NCBI GenBank assembly: GCA_036245525.1
Contig: BTPG01000007.1
Span: 161,878,063-161,942,062, forward strand
Reading direction: 5' to 3'
Source of the DNA: Semisulcospira habei
Taxonomy: Eukaryota > Mollusca > Gastropoda > Semisulcospiridae
Length of the DNA stretch: 64,000 bases
The translations under genes and the position numbers were made by a program. Positions 57,711 to 64,000 of the stretch are shown here, in pieces; positions within the stretch are counted from its first letter, which is position 1; the number at the start of each line of letters is the position of its first letter. The notes under the pieces were generated by a model. It searched no databases and was not told the origin of the DNA. It was given only the letters and a program-made list of their open reading frames with translations.

Positions 57711-58895
57711 CCATTCCTTTGAACTAACCGTAAGCTATAGCATTAACACATTCGAGACATGTTGCAACGGGAAATGCGCCTTTAGGCAGATGCAACCCGT
57801 CTCAAAGGAGTTAAACATAAACCTAAAACGTCAATGCATACACACTACACACTTAGGGGAATTACTCGTGCAAAGGGGTGCGGATCGTCATTAATCTCCT
57901 CTCAGACACACATTAACCCTTTTCATCCTGATACATCCATTGCTTGAAATAAATTTGATAATGATAGTTCAAGGGTGGTGCCAGAATAGCTTGGCGCCTG
58001 AAGCGCCAAGCTATGCTGGCACCTCCCTTGAACTAATATGCTTGATCTACCTCCTAATCTGTAACGCAGCCTTCATAGGACAATAAGCAATTGTTTTAAT
58101 CAGCCTCAAGATGTAACGGGTTAAGGTATACGAAACCCGAAAATCACGTGACCAAATTGCATCACACCTTCCATGGAACGATTGGTCGGAAAGCCATCCG
58201 GTGTCCCCGTGCTGTTTTTGATTGGCTAACATTACATTATCTGGACTAAATAACAGGAGTACACACACTATGTTTGTTCGTCTTTGTGTTGTTGCTTTGG
58301 TTTGAGAGTGCATACACATAGCTAAAGGTCCTGACATATGTTAATACATTCGAGGCAGACACGGAGCGGACAGCTGCGTGTCCGCGGGCTAGTGGTCTCG
58401 AATGAGTTAATACTTTGATTACTCCGTGCCTTTTGAGTATTTGTAATACAGGAACTCATTTTAAATGTAACAAAAATAACAAAACGCACTGTCTTCTTAC
58501 AGTGTGCATTCCACTTAACTCATTTAATGCGTACAATTCACATTAAATAAACACCGAATAAGTAAACAGTTTTCTGAGACAATGCCTCCTTTGTCCCTTT
58601 GAATGGAAAAGCTTAAAGGCCCTAAGCGCACCCGGAGTATTCTCAACATTATATAAAACTGTTTGACGAATATCAACACCTGACATCTATAAGATACATC
58701 ATTATGCCTCCCTTTCCTTCCCAAAATCCCTTGCGCGCCAAGAAGACTCGATCTTGATGATACCTGCATTTTTCAAAACGGAAACGCAAAATATTTTCAT
58801 GTTGAAACATTAACAAGCTCATTAAGTGTAGTATTAATGAAATACTTCTTAGTGCGTGCCAATGCTCGAAACTTATATTCTACACACACACGCAC

Positions 58896-58955
<60 letters not shown>

Positions 58956-59670
58956 ACACACGAACGGAGAAAAGACGCCCGCAAACGTGCCAGTCGCTGC
59001 ACTGACTAGTGAAAGTGACGAGATGTCAGCTGGCGATATCGACAACCTGAGAAAAGAACTAAATAAACAAACCTGCTGGCATTTTCTGCAATTATACGTG
59101 ATCTAGGTACAAGTAGAATTTACTCAGTAACACTCGCGGTTATACAAAGCACTGATATATTCATAGTCAGACGAAATGTACGCGCCGAATCGACAGTGAT
59201 ATGCAGTCGTCTGCCATTCATGTGCTTTGTTTGAACACCGCGATCAGCAGCAAAATGAATGAGAAGAGGCACCGTTGTTGTTGTTGTTGTTGACGGGGTA
59301 CATAAATTATACTGAACAATATTTTGCTTGATATACTGCCGATAACCACTGAATAAATGTGATTACTTGACCCGAATCAAAATGTCGTCGTCTGACGACT
59401 CGGACACTTTATAATAATAATAATGAGTTCTTGACCAGTTTGATTCGGGTCTCGTAATCACATCTGACTGTTTTCGGCACTGTATCAAGCAAAATGTTGC
59501 TCAAAATAATGAATGCCCGGAAATCAATGCAACAGGTTTGTACGGTCACCGCAGACGCATAGTTAATTTAATCACACGCCTTCTATAAAATCAGTTCTCT
59601 GTAACAATGAAAAAAGGAGATATTACTTACCGGCGATGATCAAAATGAGAAGGCAGCTGGACTTGAACAT
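57083..59670 (-). CDS. KazC: secreted Kazal-type inhibitor, three exons
   Basis: Exon 1 (59670-59631) encodes [13 protein letters not shown] and ends at GTAAGT in phase 1. Exon 2 (57648-57501, after GTGCACAG, donor GTAAGT, phase 2) encodes [40 protein letters not shown] and [10 protein letters not shown]. Exon 3 (57119-57083, after CTTTTCAG) gives [12 protein letters not shown] and TAA. All six Kazal cysteines are present (DC, AC, IC, LC, KC, EC) and the reactive loop is C-T-L-E-Y with Leu at P1, the same loop as in avian ovomucoid third domains, which inhibit chymotrypsin- and elastase-like enzymes. The protein should be secreted after cleavage near SSA. Its stop codon coincides with the end of a TTAA element, so the 3' UTR is that element. 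Intron 1 holds three more TTAA hairpins. Confidence 0.85.
57662..57708. repeat. (AAT)n microsatellite in KazC intron 1
   Basis: About 15 AAT units, starting 13 bases from the exon 2 acceptor. On the minus strand this is (ATT)n and may act as the pyrimidine-poor tract before the splice site. Confidence 0.95.
57743..57814. mobile_element. 72-bp TTAA palindrome in KazC intron 1
   Basis: TTAACACATTCGAGACATGT at the left, GTCTCAAAGGAGTTAA at the right; GTTGCA/TGCAAC and GCGCCTTT pairing inside, several mismatches. Confidence 0.75.
57913..58124. mobile_element. TTAA-bounded hairpin MITE in KazC intron 1
   Basis: It begins TTAACCCTTTTCATCCTGAT and ends CAAGATGTAACGGGTTAA. Core GGTGCCAGAATAGCTTGGCG against CGCCAAGCTATGCTGGCACC; the tip is shortened to CTGAAG. 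Confidence 0.8.
58341..58410. mobile_element. 70-bp TTAA palindrome in KazC intron 1
   Basis: TTAATACATTCGAGGCAGAC at the left, GTGGTCTCGAATGAGTTAA at the right; CACGGAGCGGACAGCTGCGT then GTCCGC folds inside. Confidence 0.75.
58882..58953. repeat. (CA)n microsatellite in KazC intron 1
   Basis: CA units with GCAC interruptions. Confidence 0.95.
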
Positions 59671-59730
59671 TTTGCTGTTTTTCGACAAAAAAAAACCCTG
59701 GTGTATGTAAGCGAGAATGAGTTTTTTCCC

Positions 59731-59737
59731 TTTTATA
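59731..59737 (-). promoter_or_regulatory. TATA box of KazC
   Basis: On the minus strand TATAAAAG lies about 61-67 bases before the ATG at 59670, the same spacing as in KazA. Confidence 0.6.
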
Positions 59738-60273
59738 CTTTTTCGCCCCAGTAAAAAATGAAATTAATAAGGCGAACAACAACATAATTATATTGCTAAA
59801 ATGATCTCGATGGCTGATGAAAGCCTCGACGCTTCACATCTCGGCTTTTATCAGGCCATGTCGACATTTGTATAAATCGTGATATCGGACTCCTAAATCA
59901 CAATAACGTATATTATCTCCCTTCGTAGTTTATATATATCTCCCTCCTGCACACCATCCCCACACAAACCCTTCTCCCCCTCCCCACGACAAAAATCAGA
60001 CGTAAAACAAGTTTAGGAGTAAAATGACTGAAAATGAGAACGTAACATTTACTGATTTAAGCCTGTATAGCTGTTACTGTGTGTCTTCTCGTCTACTTGC
60101 AGTTTTGGGTTACGCTGACAGATGACAAAACACATAATTCAACAGACTGCAAGTAGGGCAGAAGAAATATTGGGATTGGTATCAGTTTGGAATAATATTA
60201 CAATATATTAATACGCTCCCCCCCCCCCCGCCCCTCACCTTCTCCCCCCACGTGCCACATCCTAGCCTCATCT
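59738..60273. other. Sequence upstream of KazC
   Basis: No gene seen. It includes a C run near 60220. Confidence 0.4.
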
Positions 60274-60527
60274 CAGCGCCGGATCAATCAGTTTTCAAAG
60301 GGGGGTGCTCAACTTTTATTTTCTATTGCCAGGGTCTAGTATATATCAAAACACCACAACCGAAACTGTTCTTCCGACGTTTTTGAAAGTTTCTAAATGG
60401 TGTCATGTACGGCACTTAAACACAAGCGTTACAACTCAAATTTAAACAACTTATTTATAGTTATGATGACAGCCGAGGTGGGGGGGGGATGCTGTAGTAC
60501 AAAAGCACCCCCCTGGATCCGGCCCTG
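60274..60527. mobile_element. hAT-like MITE with CAGCGCCGGATC ends
   Basis: The ends are CAGCGCCGGATC and GATCCGGCCCTG, third member of the family at 9297 and 36483. Inner ends also pair: AAAGGGGGGTGCT / AGCACCCCCCT. Confidence 0.6.
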
Positions 60528-60621
60528 CCTCCAATCCCAACCCTCTCTTCTCTTAAAAACAAAAAAGGCGAATCTGGATGTTAACCCGTCCAGTACTGCG
60601 AAACGATAGACACCACAGCAG

Positions 60622-60870
60622 CAAGAGGCATAGATCCTAATGAGCCGCCGGGCTCACGAGGATCTGTTAACTCATTCAGCCCCGACACACCTCAGCACGA
60701 CATGGATCGAGTATGATAGTTCAAGGGTATGGGCGCCATGTTATTCTGGCACCACCCTTGAACTATCATGCTCAATCTGTCTCTGGAATTATACTGGAAT
60801 TATAATACAATCCTTCAGAGGGCAAACCTCAAAATTTGGGGATTTCGGTCTTTGGTGTAGAATGTGTTGA
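60622..60870. mobile_element. Hairpin of the AAGAGGCATAGATCC family next to a TTAA MITE
   Basis: 60622-60666 is AAGAGGCATAGATCCTAATG with GCTCACGAGGATCTG, cut off exactly at TTAA. From 60667 a TTAACTCATTCAGCCCCGAC element follows, with a core cut down to GTTCAAGGGTATGGGCGCC and TTCTGGCACCACCCTTGAAC, ending GGTGTAGAATGTGTTGA, so the right TTAA has decayed to TTGA. The rest of the first hairpin is not found beyond it. Confidence 0.7.
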
Positions 60871-61198
60871 CCTTGCTGTCCCACAATTCTACCACTACAG
60901 AGGATACGTTTAAACCAAACGACCCCCAACAACCAACGAGAGCGAAGTCACCACGGATTAGTAACCACTGACCTTCGAGCATAGACAAAACTCCAAACAT
61001 CTCCAAGAGGCATAGATCCTGGTGATCCCGGTGAGAAGGGAGGGGGGGGGAGCCGAGCGCGGGCCAACAGCGGCCGTGCCTGCACTGAGTCTGCCGGTGT
61101 ACACGAAGCTCTATGCCTTTTGCAGATGACACGGAAAGATGAACGACGCAATATAAATAAGCATTTGCTTGTCTGATATTAGGTTTAATTTGTGGCAT

Positions 61199-61412
61199 TT
61201 AACTCATTTGTACCCCAAGACCGAAATCCCCAAATTTTGCCGTTGTCCTCTGAAGACTGCAGTGCAGTGCAGGACACAGATCGACATGATAGTTCAAGGG
61301 TGATACCAGAATAGCTTGGCGCCCATAGGCGCCAAGCTATTCTGGCATCACCCTTGAACTGTCATGGTCGATCCATATCTTGCTCTGGTGTGTCTGGGGT
61401 AGAATGTGTTAA
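61199..61412. mobile_element. TTAA-bounded hairpin MITE (TTAACTC subfamily)
   Basis: It begins TTAACTCATTTGTACCCCAA and ends CTGGGGTAGAATGTGTTAA. Core AAGGGTGATACCAGAATAG against CTATTCTGGCATCACCCTT; GATG/CATC type, as in 22694-22907, with one broken pair. Confidence 0.8.
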
Positions 61413-61489
61413 AGCGACCTGTTCCGTGCAATTAGTAAATTTTGCAATGCAATCTTCCTGCCTAAAGTATAGAGAAAATCATAACAAAG

Positions 61490-61585
61490 AATGAAACACG
61501 CTTAGAAGGGAAATTACAACACAAATGCGTTGTAATTGTCCTCTCTCATCGCGTTTCCTTTTTCGCTGGGATTTTCTTTGAATGT
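61490..61585. repeat. Shrunken relic of the GTACCCAACGG fold-back family
   Basis: GAAACACGCTTAGAAGGGAAATTACAACACAAATG then GCGTTGTAATT and CGCGTTTCCTTTTTCGCTGG follow the order of the ends of 20980-21264, with most of both arms missing. Confidence 0.5.
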
Positions 61586-61812
61586 TACACGCATGACAGT
61601 CACATTTTTCGGTAGTTGTTGTTTCTATTAATCAAAAGTATGTCGGAATTTAAAGCTTTTGACTTGTTTGATCTTGAAATATATTTTAGGTGCCAGTGAT
61701 TACAAAAGTATGGAACGCAAAAGTGTTCTTCCACTGGGAAATTAATTTTGACTTTTTTTTTTTTTTCAAACCATACTCACATACTTATGAAGAAATGCGT
61801 CAGCAGGCCACT

Positions 61813-62773
61813 CTGAAGATGAACAGCACAAGCACACAAATGGTGTCATATGCTGAAGATGAACAGCACAAGCACACAAATGGTGTCATATGCTGAAGAC
61901 GAACAGCACAAGCACACAAATGGTGTCATATGCTGAAGATGAACAGCACAAGCACACAAATGGTGTCATATGCTGAAGACGAACAGCACAAGCACACAAA
62001 TGGTGTCATATGCTGAAGATGAACAGCACAAGCACACAAATGGTGTCATATGCTGAAGATGAACAGCACAAGCACACAAATGGTGTCATATGCTGAAGAT
62101 GAACAGCACAAGCACACAAATGGTGTCATATGCTGAAGATGAACAGCACAAGCACACAAATGGTGTCATATGCTGAAGATGAACAGCACAAGCACACAAA
62201 TGGTGTCATATACTGAAGATGAACAGCACAAGCACACAAATGGTGTCATATGCTGAAGATGAACAGCACAAGCACACAAATGGTGTCATATGCTGAAGAT
62301 GAACAGCACAAGCACACAAATGGTGTCATATGCTGAAGATGAACAGCACAAGCACACAAATGGTGTCATATGCTGAAGACGAACAGCACAAGCACACAAA
62401 TGGTGTCATATGCTGAAGATGAACAGCACAAGCACACAAATGGTGTCATATGCTGAAGATGAACAGCACAAGCACACAAATGGTGTCATATGCTGAAGAT
62501 GAACAGCACAAGCACACAAATGGTGTCATATGCTGAAGATGAACAGCACAAACACACAAATGGTGTCATATGCTGAAGATGAACAGCACAAGCACACAAA
62601 TGGTGTCATATGCTGAAGATGAACAGCACAAGCACACAAATGGTGTCATATGCTGAAGATGAACAGCACAAGCACACAAATGGTGTCATATACTGAAGAT
62701 GAACAGCACAAGCACACAAATGGTGTCATATACTGAAGATGAACAGCACAAGCACACAAATGGTGTCATATAC
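61813..62773. repeat. Minisatellite, 40-bp unit, about 24 copies
   Basis: The unit is GAACAGCACAAGCACACAAA followed by TGGTGTCATATGCTGAAGAT. Copies differ at one or two sites only: GAAGAT or GAAGAC, ATGCTG or ATACTG, AAGCAC or AAACAC. The period is not a multiple of three, so it is not a coding repeat. Confidence 0.97.
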
Positions 62774-62775
62774 TT

Positions 62776-63215
62776 CACGACATGACCTCGTTTATTTGCA
62801 CGACGGTGTGTACACAATTTCACAGGCCTGTGATGTCATTTGAATGTTAAAGCGTCGTGCAAATGATATCTTTATCGTTAGTCATAATGCTGCACAACTA
62901 AGGCTAGCTAAACTATGAAGTTTAAATTGTGAAGTTTGAATGCCGTACAATGAAAGACTTTTCTGCCCTTTCCTCCTTTGCTACGCAGGAGAGTTCTTCC
63001 CCCTAACCCCCCCCCCCCCCATCCCCCCGCTCCCCCTCCTCCTCCCCCCTCCCCACCCCCACGTTGCGCACATTGCGCACATTGAGCAGTAAAAACAATT
63101 GTTAGTATTGCCTACTCACAAAGATTGTAAAAAGAAGAGTAGAAGGGTAAAGCTTCTGTTGAGGCAAAGCAACAATGAGAATCCGCTGTATTAGTGAAAT
63201 TTGGAGTAGGTTGCT
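62776..63215. other. Spacer after the minisatellite
   Basis: TTTGCACGACG (62797) returns inverted as CGTCGTGCAAA (62852). A C-rich run lies at 63006-63060. No gene seen. Confidence 0.5.
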
Positions 63216-63824
63216 TTAACTCATTCTACCCCAACACCAAAATCCCCACATTTTGATGTTGTCCTCTGAAGACTGCATTGCAGTGCAGGACACAGACCGA
63301 CCATGATAGTTCAAGGGTGATGCCAGAATAGCTTGGCGCCCATAGGCGGTCCGTGGCGCAGTGGTTAAGGCGCCTGCCACCAATGCTAAAGGTGCGAGGT
63401 TCGATTCCGGGTCCCGGCGTCGGATTTTTCTCCTCTAGTAAGTGTCACCGTTAATTCGGGCGGACCGTCGGGGGTTCTTTCTCCGGGTACTCCGGCTCTT
63501 CCTCCCCCTCCACTTTGGCATCAGTTTCAGCCAACTTAATAATAAAATTTCAAATACAAAACGATTTCCAAATACCGTCAGTAGCTCGCTTGAGCTTGCC
63601 CTTAGCACCACGTGAATGTTCTGTGTTTACGTACAGTGTGTGAGTGAATGCGTGTGATTCACGTGAGCGTGCTTGTTGGATTCAGTTCGCGGCTACATTC
63701 TGCGCATTGAGTTATATTATAAATATGAGAAATGCGCCATATAAATGCTATGCATTATTATTATTATTAACTATCATGGTCGATCCTTATCTTGCTGTGG
63801 TGTGTCTGGGGTAGAATGAGTTAA
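63216..63824. mobile_element. TTAA hairpin MITE split by a SINE
   Basis: The left part (63216-63344) runs from TTAACTCATTCTACCCCAAC to GCTTGGCGCCCATAG, and the right part (63771-63824) from CTATCATGGTCGATCC to GGGGTAGAATGAGTTAA. The right core arm (CAAGCTATTCTGGCATCACC and flanks) is missing, so the SINE replaced it rather than just splitting it. Confidence 0.85.
63345..63770 (+). mobile_element. tRNA-headed SINE with ATT tail
   Basis: It starts GGTCCGTGGCGCAGTGGTTA (A box TGGCGCAGTGG), B box GGTTCGATTCC near 63400, body TAAGTGTCACCGTTAATTCG, GGGCGGACCG, TTTCTCCGGGTACTCCGG, and ends ATGCGCCATATAAATGCTAT then ATT repeats. The head resembles a tRNA with a variable middle; the rest matches 39749-40199. 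Confidence 0.9.
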
Positions 63825-63830
63825 TGTGTG

Positions 63831-63897
63831 TGCTGATCTGTGATTTTGAAATTTACGGCTGAAAGCAGTAAGGTCCAAAATCACAGTCCAGCTCGCA
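63831..63897. repeat. Third copy of the KazA 3'-flank hairpin
   Basis: GTGTGCTGATCTGTGATTTT against AAAATCACAGTCCAGC, adjoining the TTAA MITE. No gene is near, so the hairpin can exist apart from Kazal genes. Confidence 0.65.
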
Positions 63898-64000
63898 GCT
63901 CATTTTTTATCCTTGAAATTAGGTGTGAATCTGCGTCAGCAAATCGTGTTTTTAGGTTAGTGAACAGATAAGAATCAGCGTGAAAGCAGCATATGCATGA

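Overview
The window is eukaryotic, repeat-rich DNA from an animal. The introns, CA/GT microsatellites, molluscan-style LINEs, tRNA-derived SINEs and small secreted Kazal-type inhibitor genes fit a mollusc, most likely a gastropod. That taxonomic placement is inference. There are no bacterial-style operons; the ordinary genes are few, small and split by introns.

The host-gene theme is a cluster of Kazal-type serine protease inhibitor loci, all with the same three-exon plan: a signal-peptide exon ending in phase 1, a Kazal-core exon ending in phase 2, and a short C-terminal exon. KazA (+, about 3305-5445) and KazB (+, 14895-31222) are tandem duplicates that also share 5' UTR, introns and about 2.7 kb of downstream sequence. 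KazC (-, 59670-57083) is a complete diverged copy. KazD (-, 35255-33852) is a frame-broken pseudogene, and a lone KazE-like exon (+, about 54346-54455) has lost cysteines. P1 residues differ between copies (Met, Met, Leu, Leu, Lys).

Other protein-coding remains are an OTU-protease-like pseudogene with both catalytic residues replaced (736-1567), a zinc-finger/tyrosine-recombinase-like gene with frameshifts (about 17800-20162) inside the first intron of KazB, and exons of a SWIM/YqaJ-type protein (49800-52074).

Most of the window is mobile DNA. LINE-1 (24393-29509, 12-bp target duplication) carries a nested LINE (26431-27882, 10-bp duplication) and a nested short retroelement (28615-29004, 15-16-bp duplication), and all of this lies in the KazB intron. 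A second nest is at 45.4-49.3 kb, where a zinc-finger-tailed LINE (46203-47751, 9-bp duplication) interrupts another. There are also truncated LINEs, tRNA-headed SINEs, three hAT-like MITEs with CAGGG(C/G)(C/T)GGATC ends, a putative solo LTR (5974-7385), minisatellites (6 x about 95 bp at 42.2 kb; about 24 x 40 bp at 61.8 kb) and long microsatellites.

The most unusual feature is a swarm of hairpin elements bounded by TTAA. About 15 copies share one inverted-repeat core (GTTCAAGGGTGGTGCCAGAATAGCTTGGCGCC in consensus, described by position below) inside outer arms that start TTAACCC or TTAACTC. Several unrelated short perfect palindromes, 70-90 bp, have the same TTAA ends. In several copies the two arms carry matching changes, so the stem is kept. 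One copy is present in KazB and absent at the same place in KazA. Another ends exactly on the stop codon of KazC. TTAA targeting is the hallmark of piggyBac-type transposases, but no transposase is visible here.
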